DNA of 64,000 nucleotides from Mugil cephalus (GCF_022458985.1 NC_061786.1:1-64000); one strand, 5' to 3'. Shown: positions 48,701 to 59,639, counted from the first letter of the stretch. A program made the numbers and translations. The notes: generated by a model not told the origin, from the sequence alone.

Positions 48701-51700
48701 GAGACATGCTTAGGCAGCTCTACAGGAATGACAGATACCATGACGAACTGTATCATGGACTACATCAACTTCTGTGAGGATACAGCAGTCCCTACAAGGA
48801 CTGTCTGCTGTTATCCTAAGAACAAGCCCTGGATCACCAGCCAGTTGAAGGATCTGAACAAGAAGAAGAAGGCCTTCAAATCGAAGGAATGAGTTGAAGA
48901 GGATACAGTGACAACTCAAGTTCAAGCTGAGGGAGTCTAAGGATGCTTACAGGAAAGTCGACTTCACCATCGCCGACTTCAACATCAATGCCAAACAGCA
49001 GGATGGTGGCCCAGATGAAGCCAACAACCAGAATGTCTTTTCAATAGATTCTTGACCCCTTCCTGTCTATCCCCTCTCCCCCCAACTCCCACTGTGGAGA
49101 CCTGTCTTTTCAACTTCCTCCTTCACTTTCAACAATGGCGACTGAAACCTTTGTCAAAATATCGACTGAATTCTGCTGAAAATAAAAGAGAAAAATGAAT
49201 ACTGATCAATGGCAGCAACCCCAGATAAAAGCACTGCACGGGTTCGTAGAGTACACTGTAAGAAATGATTGTGAAATTTACATAAAAACTATGTTAAATC
49301 ACTACAAAAAATTATTGTAAACCCCAAAACTTATATTTCTTGTATAAATAACAGTGAACTTTTATAAACTATTAAACAGAATGTTTTTGTTATATTTACA
49401 ACAACAACATGTGATTAGAATTAGTCAGTTTGTTTTGAAAAATACAAAAAATGTAAGTCACTTTACAAGTTTATGGTGTACTTTTAACATGATTGATGAA
49501 ACAATACAAACTGAGATAATAAAAATGTTTTCACTCGAAAAAAAAATCATTGTACCTGAGAGTTTCCCTATAGGCCTATTCATATACAAAAATATAGGCT
49601 TCCACTATAATAATTTGTTTGATTTAGATTTTTTGTTTCTCTCCTCACCTTGCAGCTTTGATAAATATTATTAATATTAATATAATATTTTAAAATATTT
49701 AAAATAAAAAATAATATTAAGCATTTACCACAGACTAAACAGCCTCCTCTAACTTCAGATTTGCAAATTTTGAATTTCAAAGTGCGCAGCTGAAGCTCGT
49801 CTCTGATTGGATAATGAGTGAGGGTGGAAAGAGCGGGAGAAACGCTGCAGCTGACGTCACTAACGAGCGAACAGGAGCGGCAGCGTTTGCTGAAGAGAAC
49901 GCAGGAGCGGAGCAGAGCAGAAATCTTCAGACTACTTCATTCATCGAACATTTAAAAAGTTTTCAGGACAAATCTACCAGCTGCTGTTTAAGCAGAAATC
50001 TAAAGTTTGCACGGTAAGCTTCCACTTTTTTTTCGAGAAAAAACGAAAATGGTTGTGAAAGCACATGACGTAAGCAAGCTCCAATTGATATTTAAGTCCA
50101 TTAGCTGCTAGCTAGATCAATTCCTGATAATTTAGTTCAGCTGAAAAACACAGGCAAACACTTAAAATTCTTAAAATGATCACTTGCATCTTTTGTAAAA
50201 AGAAACTGGATACATTTAAGGGCTATGTACTACATTGCAGAGTGCATAGGAATGAGCCCCGTTGTCTTTTCAAATGCGTTGGCGCCAACTGTAGTCAAAC
50301 ATTTACCACTTACTCAGCTTTCAAGGGCCATTTTTATCGTGTGCACAATGCACCTGCACCACAAGCTGCTGTAGCTGTTGCAGATTTAAAATGTGCAGTT
50401 TCGTTATGTGCGTGTCATTTTTACACAATGAGAGAGCTAGTATCTCACTTAAATGATCATATTGGAGAGGGCAGGTCTGTGTTGTGTCCAGTAAGCGGTT
50501 GTAAGCACGTGTTTACAAAAAAGTCATCATTTACTTCTCACATGTGTAGAAAGCATAAAGCTTGCTCCCCTGAAAGTATTGATAACGTGCACAGAGAAAC
50601 TTGCCCTCAGCCCCCAGATGTCATTGCCACCACAGATGATTTAGAAGACATGCATGAAGACATGCCAACAACTAGTGCAGTCAGTGATATGCCAGAGAAT
50701 GATAGTCAGTCTTATCTTAGAAACATGTGTCTCTTTTACCTGAAACTGCAAGGTCAGCTGCTTATTCCTGCCTCTACTATACAAACTATTGTTGAGGAAA
50801 TGCAAAATGTGCACAAGTTAGGTCAAGCCTACACAATAACGAAAGTAAGTTCTTTATTAAAAAAATGATATGAGCCTATCAGATGAAGCAGTTGCTAAAA
50901 TCTGTGACTGCATTAAAGAGTCAGACTTGTTCTCTGCCTGTCATCAGGGACAATTAAGATCAACATACTCCAGAAATCAGACATTCACAAAAATGTTTAA
51001 ATACACGGAACCCAAAAAGTGGCATTGGGAATGGATGAAAACAGGACACAAAAGTGGGCCTACTATATACCAGTGACAGAAACTCTAAAGAACTTTTTAC
51101 AGTCACATTTAGGGAGGAATGTACAGTCACAACAGTTTGGAGATCCTGATGGAGAGGTTTTTAGGGATTTATATGATGGACAAAATTTCAAATTTCACCA
51201 GTTCTTTAATGAAAACCCTAAGAGCCTCAAACTGATTTTGTACCAAGATTCATTTGAAATTGTGAATCCCCTTGGTTCTGCTAAAAAGACACACAAAGTT
51301 CTTGCAGTCTATCTTTCATTAGCAAATTTACCCATTCATTTGCGTTCAAATACTGACAATATGTTTTTAGTCTTGTTGTGTGTCGAGAGTGATCTTAAGC
51401 GTTTTGGAATAGACAAGGTTTTTTCAGAGTTGTTGGCAGATTTGAAATCCTTGGAGACAGATGGAATAAATGTAGATGGAGAAACCGTAAAAGGTGGTCT
51501 TTACTGCATTGCTGGGGATAACTTGGGTTCTCATTGCTTAGGTGGGTTTACCGAGAATTTCAGCTGCTCTCAATATTTTTGCAGGTACTGTGAAATCAGA
51601 AGAACTGAGTTTGAGGCTGATCCAAATGCCTGTGGTCCTCCACGCACCCCAGAGAGATATGACGTGGCTGTTGCTGATCTCCAGGCTGAAAACCTCCAAG

Positions 51701-54700
51701 ACATCAGAGGAATAAAGGTAAACTCTGTCTTTAATACCCTTCAGTCTTTTCACGTTTCCCAGCCTGGTCTCCCGCCTTGCTTAGGTCATGACATTTTTGA
51801 AGGAGTCTTGTCATATGATTTAGCACTGTACTTGAAGAACATTATAAAAAAGAAAAAATGGTTCACATACTCACTCTTAAACAGGCGCATCAAACAGTTT
51901 AAGTACAAAGGATCTGAAGCACAGACAAAGCCATGTGCTGTGAACCCTGACAAAGCCAAGTTATCAGGGCAAGCCATTCAAAACTGGAACCTTTTGAGAT
52001 TGCTACCAGTTTTGATTGGTGACAAAGTGCAAAACCATGAGGATGAAGTATGGCAGTTAGCTCTCCAGCTAAAAGACATTGCGGATCTTATTTGTGCTCA
52101 TAACATTTCCTTGCCCCAGATAGCATATCTTGACTTTTTGATCCAGGAATATTTGGAGTTGAGAAAGACGTTGTTTCCTGAAAATCAACTAAAACCCAAG
52201 CACCACTATTTGCGCCATTATTCAGCACTAATCTTGAAATTTGGTCCATTGATTAGGTTATGGACGCTTAGGTTTGAGAGCAAGCACAGTTATTTTAAAA
52301 GATGTGCCAGACACCTGAAAAACTTCAAAAACATTTGTCACTCTGTCAGAGCGTCATCAGATGTATCAGGCATATCTTTTAGCTGGGCAAGAATGCAGTA
52401 AACTACTGCAAGTGAAGGACAGCTTTGCCTTTTATCCCAACCTCTACAGTGACACTATTAAACATGCAGTCAGGGGGTTAGCCTTTTCACAAAGCAATAC
52501 CACAGTTACCACAGGCATTCAGTACAAGGGCACTGCATATAAAAAAGGGCAGTTTCTTGTGTACAGAAATGATGAGTATTTGGAGTTTGGTGAACTTCTA
52601 CTCATCTTGATTCAAAATGACACATCTGTGTATGTTTTGATGGATATCCACAAAGGTGTCTTCCTCTCAAAATACCATCTGTACTCTGTGACAAAGGACA
52701 GTCTTGGGTTACAGTGTATCAACATTAATGACCTGCCCGATTTCTATCCTTTGGTATCAAACATTCTTGATGGATACCAAGTCATACCACTAAAGCACAG
52801 TATTGTGGAAAAATAAAAACCAAATGAAGCTCACTTGGTTCTCACTGCAAATAGTTTGACATTAATGCAAGTGTTGGCTGATGCATCTCCCTGCTCTGTT
52901 AAGTGTATGTACTGTATATTTTTTCTGTTCTGTTTGAAGGTGACATTTCTTCTTCAAGGCAAATATGAGTGACTTGGAGCAAACCTTCCTAGATGTTGCC
53001 ATCATGGAAGTCCTACCAGAACTTGAAGAAGTAAACAAAAATATCCTGGAAGAGCACTTGCAGTCCATTGGAGTTGAGACGTATGATGATCTACGCTTCG
53101 TAACAGAGGCTGATTTGATGACAGCATTAAGACCTATACAAGCCAGAAAGCTTCTTTCCGTTTGGAAACAGAAATGTAAGTACAAACAACACACAACTAT
53201 TTAAAATCAAAAGCAGACATGGACATTGTGTAATATTGTGCTTTGAATCATTATCTTCTTTTTTTTTTTTTTGCCATTTAAAGACAAACTCCAGAGAACA
53301 GCTCACTATCATCTGTGGAAGCCTCACCTATCCAGTCGCTGTCATCGCAGTCTGTTTCACCCCAAAGTTCATCATCAACCTCCTCCAGGAGCCCAACACT
53401 TGACACACAGTGGGAAGAAAACTTTGAAATTCCATGGAGTAAATTTCCTGAGGAAGTGATGCAGTCTTTGGAGAGGGGAAAAAGGCCAGGCTCAAAACTG
53501 AGGCGGCAAATGGTCCGTATTGTTGTAACTGAGATGATGGAAAAATGCCCTCATGTAGGTAAAAAGCATTCAACTGATGTTGCAAAAAAAATGGTGGCAA
53601 AATATCCCAAATCTCTGAAAGATGTAATAGAGGGCGATGTTGTTGGAGCAGGTTACCACTCCCTCGTAAAACAATTGCAAAACAGAATTGAAAATGTGAG
53701 GCGCTCTTCGACCCCCAAAATAAGAAAAAGAAAACATCAGGATGACTCAGACCACACAGACGAGATCCCGTTAGAAGAGAGAGCAGCAATGCAGGACACT
53801 TACGGCTGCATCAGATGGAATGTGAAATTTCTGCCACTTCAAGAAACTCAACAAAGCCAGCAGCAAAAGATGGAAAAACTCAAGATGATGTTCCAAAATT
53901 CTGACGCCAATCCAGAGGAGGTAAAATGTCTAATGAAGTCCACTTTTTACACACAGCGTCAGCATATCAATCAGGGAAAAAGTATCAAATGCCTTAGAGA
54001 GGAGTGGCCCTTTTTGTTTGATGAACTTGGCATGTCAGTACACTTCATGGAACTCACTGGGATTGACCTCAAAGAGATATTCACACGAAATTTGGATTTG
54101 AAGGGAAAAAGGCTTCACGACTACTTGACCACAGTTTGTGTCAACAAGAGCAAGAAGTTCCTTCAGAATTATGCAAGGCTTCAGAGGATGCGGGGACCAC
54201 AGAGTGGCTGCTCAGATGATGTGATAGAGATGGTCCTGCTACTGCTCAGCTACTTTGATGAGAAGGAGGAGTTCATGTTCTTCCATGTCGAAGATACGTG
54301 TCTGGCAGAGGAGGTCCAACTGGAGCAAGTGCCTCTGACACCCGCTGTTATTGTCTGTGGTAAGTCTGTTTTCATATCTATTTTTTTTTTATTATTATTA
54401 TTTGCACTGTTTATAGAATTTGTCCTGTGAATGCAGCACTTATTAATATAACCTGTTAAATATTTTGTTAATAGGACAGTCCTGCTATTCCTCAACAAGG
54501 TATATGCTGTGTCTGGATCGAAACCTTACCAACACAAACATCTCCTCCTTCATCCCTGCATTGTGCCTCATGTTCGGGAGCTACTACTGTTTGAATATCC
54601 ACTATCCATCTGAGCTGGCTTCAACTCTGGAGTTTCTTCAACGGTGAGTAAACATGGCTTGCTCATTTCTCTGACCTGGGACTCTGGGCCCTGGAGTCTG

Positions 54701-57700
54701 GCTCTGAGTTCCTGGTCGTAACCCTTTGGTGTAGGTCCATTCAAATATCGTTCCTCCAGGACGAAGGCTTTGTAGTTATGAGATAACCAAATGAAATATG
54801 CCTTTTACATTCATCACTAAACCCTATCCAATCAAAATCCAAAGTCTGCAAAGGTTTGTTTACATGATTGGTTGTTTTTACCTGTTAATACTACTGAGTA
54901 GCGCCCATTTTTTCAGCGCCAACTTTTCACATTGACCTTCATGGCGTCGCATAGCTCACAGTAATGGAAAAAAGTACTAACAGTGAGACAAACAGTCTTC
55001 CCAGAACAAAAGACTTGCAAGAAGAAAATGCTTAATATGCTTTTATTCTACAGGTGCCTTTTCTCGATAAATTCAGAAAAAGGAACCAAAGTAGAGAATA
55101 AAAACAACAAGCGTCCTTTCAGCGTGAACCCATGAGTCCTCACCCTGATACAGGAACTTGCCGATCACGAGTGGCGTTGAGCCTAAATGTGGACTCTTCA
55201 GTAGGAAGTTCAGTAGGTTAAATAAAACAAAAAAAACATTTAATGTTCTTTACATGTTGTATATGTTACAAAAAAAACTACTGTATACTGTTGAACATTC
55301 CAGACAAGAAATGTCAGTTGTTGTTCAGTGTTTCAACCTGTATTCAGTCAAAACATCCATTACTTGTTCCTTCTTTGCATGTTGTATATGTTAAAAAAAA
55401 CCCTACTGTATACTGTTGAACATTACAGACAAGAAATGTCAGTTGTTGTTGTTCAGTGTTTCAACCTGTATTCAGTAAAACATCCATTACATGTTCCTTC
55501 TTTGCATGTTGTATTAAAAAGAAGAAAAATCATCCAATTGAAACTATTGATGATGGCTGTTAAATAAATATTCCAAAAGTGGTATTTTCCTCTCGTTTTT
55601 TCTCATGATGTATTTTTGTATGTTTTGGTGTACGAGTAGTATAAATAATTTTGCAGGTTTATATGTAAATTTTACATAATAACTTGATTATTAAAACATA
55701 AAAAATACAGTATATTATGAATAGATTTCATGTATGATATACAGAACAGCTCCATTTAAAATGAAAAGTTTTACTGTTGTTCTACCAGTTTAAATTAGTT
55801 TTTTATTTGATATTTCCCTCTTAAATTGATCATTTATTGATGCACAATAGGCAACTATTACATGTAAAAAATACAGGAAATGGTCTATTTATATACATCA
55901 CTGTTATGTGAAATGAACACATTCTTTTTGTAGACTTAACAGTTTTTTAATGTGATTCAGATGTAATTTAAATCACTGTAAATCAATTAACATATTTTGA
56001 CCGTAAAATTATCCACTGTATAGCTGTATTTTTACAGGGTTTCTCTGGTAACCACAGCTGCCAGCGTTTTCCTGTAAAAACAATAGTTTTTTTTTTACAG
56101 TGTAGGCACTAGGCATGATGGGTTTATCACTTCGTCTGCGTCTCTTGTTACCCTAATGTACCTATCACTCTTGTTACTTGTTACAGTATTTACATTTTCT
56201 TGCACTTTTTTTTTTTTTTTTTACTTCAAGGGTGTTTTTTTCTATTCTATAAGTGTTCGTTATGTTGTCATAATGACAATAAAGACTCTTGAATCTTTGA
56301 AACAGGGTAAATCTGGACTCATCAGACCACATGGCCTTCTTCCATTGCTCCAAAGTCCAATTATTATCCCTAGCAAATTGAAGCCTTTTTCCCAGTTAGC
56401 TTCCCTGATTAGTGGTTTTCTTAAGGCTACACAGCTGTTCAGTCCCAATCCCTTGAGTTCATATTGTAGTGTAGAAATGCTCTTTGTTTCATTATTAAAC
56501 ATAACCCTGGTTCTACTGTTTTTTTTCTTCTATTTGATTTCACCCAAGTTTAACTGATCACTGATCACAATCAGGATTTTTTTTCGACCACATTTCTTCT
56601 TCAGAGATGATGGTTCCCCACTATCATTCTACTTTTTAATGATACGTTGGAACAGTGCTTAACACGATTTTAGTAGTTTCTGCAATATCCTTGGATGTTT
56701 TGTCTTCATGCATGCCAATGACTTGACCCTTCTCAAACAGAGTAACATCTTTTCCACAACTATGGGATGCATCTTTCCCATGGTTGTTTAAGAAATGAGA
56801 AGCTACTCATTCAGTGCGTTTACTTGTACGGAAAAAACAAAAACAAATTATTCCCTTAATCGGACACTAACTGGACAGCTTAAGTGCATGTGAACATGTT
56901 ACTCCAACTAAAATCAGAGTCCTCCTTATCCGATTAAGACACCCAGATAATGCAATTGGAATTCGGTTTTCTCTGGCATGTATATGCTGACAGGATAACA
57001 TGTGTGCGCATGCTCCAAAACTGCATATCCACATATTGCCACCTAGTGTGGAGGAGGACATGTTCCCGTCAGTTATTCAATTTTCTCCGCTGCATGTAAA
57101 CTGGGACAAGGACCGCATTCAGAAAGTTGAATTTCGAGCATAGCTTGATTAAGCTGTGCATGTAAACCCACTGATTGCATCAGCTGGAGTTAAATAAATG
57201 GTTGCCAGCTGAAAAAGAATTGCCCAAGCAGTAATTATCCAAAAGCAAAGAGCATTTGCACCAAAGTGCTTCAAATTCAACATCTCATATAAACATGTAA
57301 ATTACAGATCACTGTGTCAAAACAAATGAAACAAATGAAAAGCTATTAACACCCAAGGTGATCAGATGAGAAAATAAAAACAGATCAAATGCCACTGAAA
57401 GCCAAGGAATAAAGATGGGTCTTAAGGTGCTTCTTAAAAGTCTCACAGAGTCAGAACTCCTAATTGCTTCCGGCAGGCTGTTCCAGAACTGAGGGGCTGC
57501 AACAGAAAAGGCCTGGTTCCCTGCCTTATTTTTCCCCAAATGTGGCACAGCATACTACGGTCTGAGGATCTGAGGGTTCTGGTGGTGGGGTATGGGGTGA
57601 GAAGCTCAGAGATATATGAAGGGGGAGACCATGGGGATTTGTAAACGATCAGAAGAATTTTGAAGTGTATCCAAAAATGAACAAGGAGCAAGTGTATGCA

Positions 57701-59334
57701 AGAATGGGAATAATGTGATCACACTTCTTTGACCTCGTTAATAGCCTGGCAGCAGCGTTTTGGACTAGTTGGAGATGGGAGATGGTGTTCTGGGTAATAC
57801 CTGAGTAAAGGGAGTTGCAGCAGTCCAGCCTGGATGATATGAATGCATGAATAAGTGTTTCTAGGTCGGAGGGTGATAGGAAGTGCCTGACTTTTGAGAT
57901 GGTTCTGAGCTGGAGGAAACTGGACCTGACAACAGAATTTACATGCCTGTTGAAAATTAAGTTATTGTCAAATAAGACACAGAGGTTCTTCGCATATGGT
58001 GTGATATAGGAGGTTCTGGGTGGTACCAGTAGTATGATGTGGGGGGGCCAAACAGAAAGACTTCTGTCTTTCCTCATTTATCTGAAAGAAGTTCTGAGGC
58101 TACCATTCTTTGATGCCATCACAGTTTTTTTATTATGGTCGGTCAGGTAGATCTGCGTGTCATCTGTGTAGCAATGGAAGGAGATGTGTCTTTGGATAAT
58201 TTTTCCTCCCAGGAGAACATGTACACTGAATAGAAGTAGTCCTAAAACTGAGCCCTGAAGAACCCCACATCTAATATTTGCAGGTGTGGAGGAGGAGTTA
58301 CCAATTGAAACATTGAATTGTCTGATGTAGGAGCAGAACCAATCAAGGGCAGGACCGGAGATGCCAACCCAGTGTGACAGGAGATGGAGGAGAATTTTAT
58401 GGTCAACAGTGTCGAAGGCTGTGCTGAGGTCTAAAAGAATTAAGATGGAGCATTTGCCAGCATCTGCAGTGCAGAGGAGATCATTTGTTACCCTTAAAAG
58501 CTGTCTCTGAGCTGTGGTGTTCATGGAACCCTGATTGGAATTTTTCAAACATATTGTTCTGGGTTAAGAAGGACAGATTCTGAACTATTTTTCTAACACC
58601 TTGGATACAAACGAAAGCTTAAAAAATGGTCTAAAATTATTTGGAATATGTGGGTCAAGACCAGGCTTCTTGAGGAGTGGCTGGACTATGGCATGCTTGA
58701 AACAACACGGGACAACACCTGTGGCTAAACAGCTGTTAAAAATTGCCAGTAGGCTTGGACCAATTCAAATGATTGCTTCCCTAATTTTGTTGGAATGACA
58801 TTAAGTTCACAACTAGTTGTCTTTATGCTTGTAATTATGCATCTGAGCTGATGTGATGAAATAGGGACGGAATTGTTAAAGACAGGAGGTTTCTCGAGCC
58901 CAATGTTGAAATTTTCATAGCATGTGAAATATTTAACCTGATGTTGTCAGTTTTGTTTAAAAATAAGTCAGGGGAGTTGTGTGTCTATATGTATGTAAAA
59001 AGACCTATGTAGGAATGACAAAAAGTCAAAAATGGCGATTTTTCTATAGTTTAGTTCAATCCAGTTTAGAGTGATACCCTCAACAGAACTCTGTTGTAAA
59101 AAGGCCATGAAGCCATGATATGACAGAGAAAAAAGAGAAATGGTTTCTCACCTTTGATAACTGGGACACCATCTCTGTCTGTCACTACAATTGCTTGGAG
59201 ACCTTCAACACTTAATGAGAATGAAACATTGAACATTAAAATAATTACATTAACTACTCTAACATTGAACATACTTTAAAATATTTAAATATACAATACC
59301 TTTGCAACTGTTTGTATAGATATCTCTTCAAATC
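42762..59334 (-). CDS. lamtor3: Ragulator complex protein LAMTOR3 (five exons visible)
   Basis: Minus-strand exons, all with GT-AG borders and matching phases: 59300-59334 (DLKRYLYKQLQ), 59152-59210 (SVEGLQAIVVTDRDGVPVIK), 46525-46658 (ANDNAPVHALRPGFLSTFAL ... YYNTYQ), 46207-46270 (IVQFNRLPLVISLIASNNAN) and 42762-42835 (LIMSLEKDLAPLIEELRQVV, stop TAA). Together they give 121 residues. With the expected three-residue first exon (Met-Ala-Asp) this equals the 124 residues of the human protein, which it matches throughout. That first exon was not found between 59335 and 64000. LAMTOR3 is a roadblock-fold subunit that pairs with LAMTOR2 in the Ragulator complex on late endosomes/lysosomes, anchoring Rag GTPases for mTORC1 and scaffolding MEK1-ERK. 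No disabling changes. The gene is stretched by transposons: the 12.5 kb intron at 46659-59151 holds a CACTA element, Tc1 copies and LINEs. Confidence 0.93.
43144..45368. mobile_element. Non-autonomous DNA element with 73 bp terminal inverted repeats
   Basis: 43144-43216 (GCAAACTCACACAACGGAAA ... GAGCAAACATGG on the other strand) is the reverse complement of 45296-45368 with only a few mismatches. The pair encloses 2.1 kb of AT-rich sequence without a transposase. A small frame at 44363-44608 is not recognised. It lies within the last lamtor3 intron. No clear target duplication. Confidence 0.65.
45380..45908. mobile_element. hAT-type miniature element
   Basis: The left end TAGAGATCGACATATG pairs with the right end CATATTGGTCGTTCTCTA (imperfect terminal repeats that continue into GGTATCGG / GTATCAGCCCC words). 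The flanks are GTTGTAGG (45372-45379) and GTTGTAAG (45909-45916), an 8 bp target duplication with one mismatch, as expected for hAT. 529 bp, no coding capacity. Inside the last lamtor3 intron, directly next to the previous element. Confidence 0.75.
46671..47030. other. lamtor3 intron sequence, nothing recognised
   Basis: AT-rich, no frame or repeat family recognised. Confidence 0.4.
47031..47330. mobile_element. Tc1-like terminal repeat remnant
   Basis: CACTGCCTGGTCAAAAAAAA at 47029 followed by TCATCTGGACTTAAATAAGC is a known style of fish Tc1 terminal repeat. No transposase or opposite end was found. Confidence 0.5.
47478..47725. repeat. Common teleost dispersed repeat
   Basis: GTATATAGCGCTTTTCCATT, CTCAAAGCGCTTACAATTGA, TTCATTCACTCACACAGTCA and the CCCAAGGCTCTGCCTCCTGA end are the usual landmarks of a fish LINE-derived repeat. 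Confidence 0.7.
47773..48468 (+). mobile_element. Tc1-like transposon, internally deleted
   Basis: Terminal repeats CACTGGCCGTTTTATTAGGT (47772) and its counterpart ACTAGTAAAGTGGCCAGTG (48450-48468). Inside, only the last third of the transposase is recognisable: codons for DGYFQQDNAPCHKAH (second catalytic Asp, about 48145) and PQSSDVNPIEHF-like codons near 48250. Stops and frame breaks throughout. Confidence 0.75.
48620..49080 (+). mobile_element. LINE fragment (linker before RT)
   Basis: The frame 48611-48892 contains MDYINFCEDTAVPTRTVCCY and NKPWITSQLKDLNKKKKAFK, the linker between endonuclease and RT in a fish non-LTR family. Related linker codons open the LINE at 62330. The following 180 bases continue in other frames and then the match is lost. 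Confidence 0.7.
49805..49859 (+). promoter_or_regulatory. Promoter-like region of the CACTA element
   Basis: A GATTGG box (inverted CCAAT, 49804-49809) and a full cAMP-response element TGACGTCA (49852-49859) sit in a short GC-richer stretch (49800-49930) about 320 bases before the transposase start. Inferred as the element's own promoter. Confidence 0.45.
50176..52816 (+). pseudogene. CACTA/EnSpm transposase with C2H2 fingers, frameshifted
   Basis: ATG at 50176. Residues 1-125 hold four C2H2 fingers (CIFCKKKLDTFKGYVLHCRVH; CVGANCSQTF; CAVSLCACHF; CPVSGCKHVFTKKSSFTSHM), the usual N-terminus of fish EnSpm transposases. The DDE-type core follows: LILYQDSFEIVNPLGSAKKT, CIAGDNLGSHCLGGF, a CRYC zinc motif, and GHDIFEGVLSYDLALY. 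KPKHHYLRHYSALI and FESKHSYFKRC come near the end. The coding order is complete, but the frame shifts at an A run near 50865, shifts back at another A run near 51014-51018, and shifts again near 52340, where SERHQMYQAYLLAG resumes in a different frame. Total product would be about 880 residues. All three are single-base changes; sequencing error at the A runs is possible for two. Confidence 0.88.
52965..55135 (+). CDS. SAM-domain protein of the CACTA element (SAMD3-like), four exons
   Basis: Exons 52965-53175, 53284-54359, 54475-54643 and 55054-55135, with consensus donors GTAAGT, GTAAGT and GTGAGT. Exon 1 encodes a sterile alpha motif: ILEEHLQSIGVETYDDLRFV and LMTALRPIQARKLLSVWKQK. Exon 2 has a Ser-rich linker, then a basic stretch and the conserved SAMD3-like middle (IRWNVKFLP; KSTFYTQRQHINQGK; EEWPFLFDELGMSVHF). 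Exons 3-4 carry LMFGSYYCLNIHYP and TLEFLQRCFFSIN, ending FSVNP. About 512 residues. Phases fit for exons 2-4. Between exons 1 and 2 one base is missing at 53284 (ACAAAC where family spacing suggests ACCAAAC), so this copy is probably frameshifted there. SAM domains bind other proteins or RNA; the role in transposition is unknown. Confidence 0.8.
55136..55246. other. 3' flank of SAM gene inside the CACTA element
   Basis: Short AT-rich stretch with AATAAAAC at 55221, a possible polyadenylation signal for the SAM gene. Confidence 0.35.
55247..55510. repeat. Tandem repeat, about 128 bp unit, two copies
   Basis: Units beginning ACATGTTGTATATGTTA / GCATGTTGTATATGTTA (55250, 55378), each with ACTGTATACTGTTGAACATT, GACAAGAAATGTCAGTTGTT, TTTCAACCTGTATTCAGT and AACATCCATTAC. 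A third unit start appears at 55505. It lies inside the 3' part of the CACTA element. Confidence 0.9.
56105..56300 (+). repeat. LINE 3'-end-like repeat
   Basis: GTTATGTTGTCATAATGACA followed by ATAAAGACTCTTGAATC is the decayed end of a common fish LINE tail. Low-information T runs precede it. Confidence 0.4.
56303..57290 (-). mobile_element. Tc1-like transposon remnant
   Basis: Minus-strand codons from about 56790 give MGKDASHSCGKDVTLFEKGQ-like sequence (helix-turn-helix start). Codons at 56500-56310 give LNSCVALRKPLI and a DWTL...WSDESRF-like block in shifted frames. A second small piece of the same element lies at 57180-57290 (TGGTTGCCAGCTG). It is split by the miniature element at 56812-57173. 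Confidence 0.65.
56812..57173. mobile_element. Miniature inverted-repeat element
   Basis: 362 bp with ends CAGTGCGTTTACTTG and CATGTAAACCCACTG (reverse complement CAGTGGGTTTACATG). The flanks are ATT on both sides (56809-56811, 57174-57176), a possible 3 bp target duplication as in PIF/Harbinger. It is inserted in the Tc1 remnant. Confidence 0.7.
57309..58980 (-). mobile_element. L2/CR1-like LINE, RT and C-terminus, decayed
   Basis: Minus strand, 5' to 3': CCFKHAMVQPLLKKPGLDPH near 58700; LLRVTNDLLCTADAGKCSIL, DLSTAFDTVDHKILLHLL (palm Asp), CGVLQGSVLG and HCYTDDTQIYL (catalytic DD) in 58078-58548. SFLQLRTISKVRHFLSPSDL and RLDCCNSLYSGI follow in 57649-58077, then AFSVAAPQFWNSLPEAIRSS at the C-terminus (57309-57548). 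All are hallmarks of the L2 clade in fish. Frameshifts near 58080, 57660 and 57550 and a shortened N-terminal part make it inactive. Confidence 0.88.
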
Positions 59335-59639
59335 CTGCAAAGAAAAATGTGTTAAAAATGGATACAAACATGAAATCAGACCAGTGCTATGACATCATAA
59401 AGAGTACAAATCTCAAATTACTAATCACCGTACTTGGGAATATAGATATCAGTTAATGAAGAGAATTCATTTAAGTATTTTTTACTGAAAGAACTTCTAC
59501 TTAACTACAGCAACAACAACAGTAAAAGTTTCTAAAAAAAAAAAAAAATAAAATTTAAACTTATTTTTATGTGTGCTCAACAAGCCTATGAGTCTGAGCA
59601 TTTTCCAGCTGCCAGCTGTACGCACTCTGCTGGCGGGGA

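Larger units (their letters stand above)
49254..56102 (+). mobile_element. CACTA/EnSpm (CMC) DNA transposon, near full length
   Basis: 6849 bp from CACTGTAAGAAATGATTGTG (49254) to TTTTTTTTTTACAGTG (56102), whose reverse complement also starts CACTGTAA. The flanks are TA (49252-49253) and TA (56103-56104), a 2 bp target duplication as known for this superfamily. Subterminal DNA at both ends is AT-rich with scattered CACTGTA/TACAG words (55976, 56009, 56026). It encodes a zinc-finger transposase (50176-52816) and a spliced SAM-domain gene (52965-55135), both on the plus strand. It lies in a lamtor3 intron, antisense to the host gene. Confidence 0.9.
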
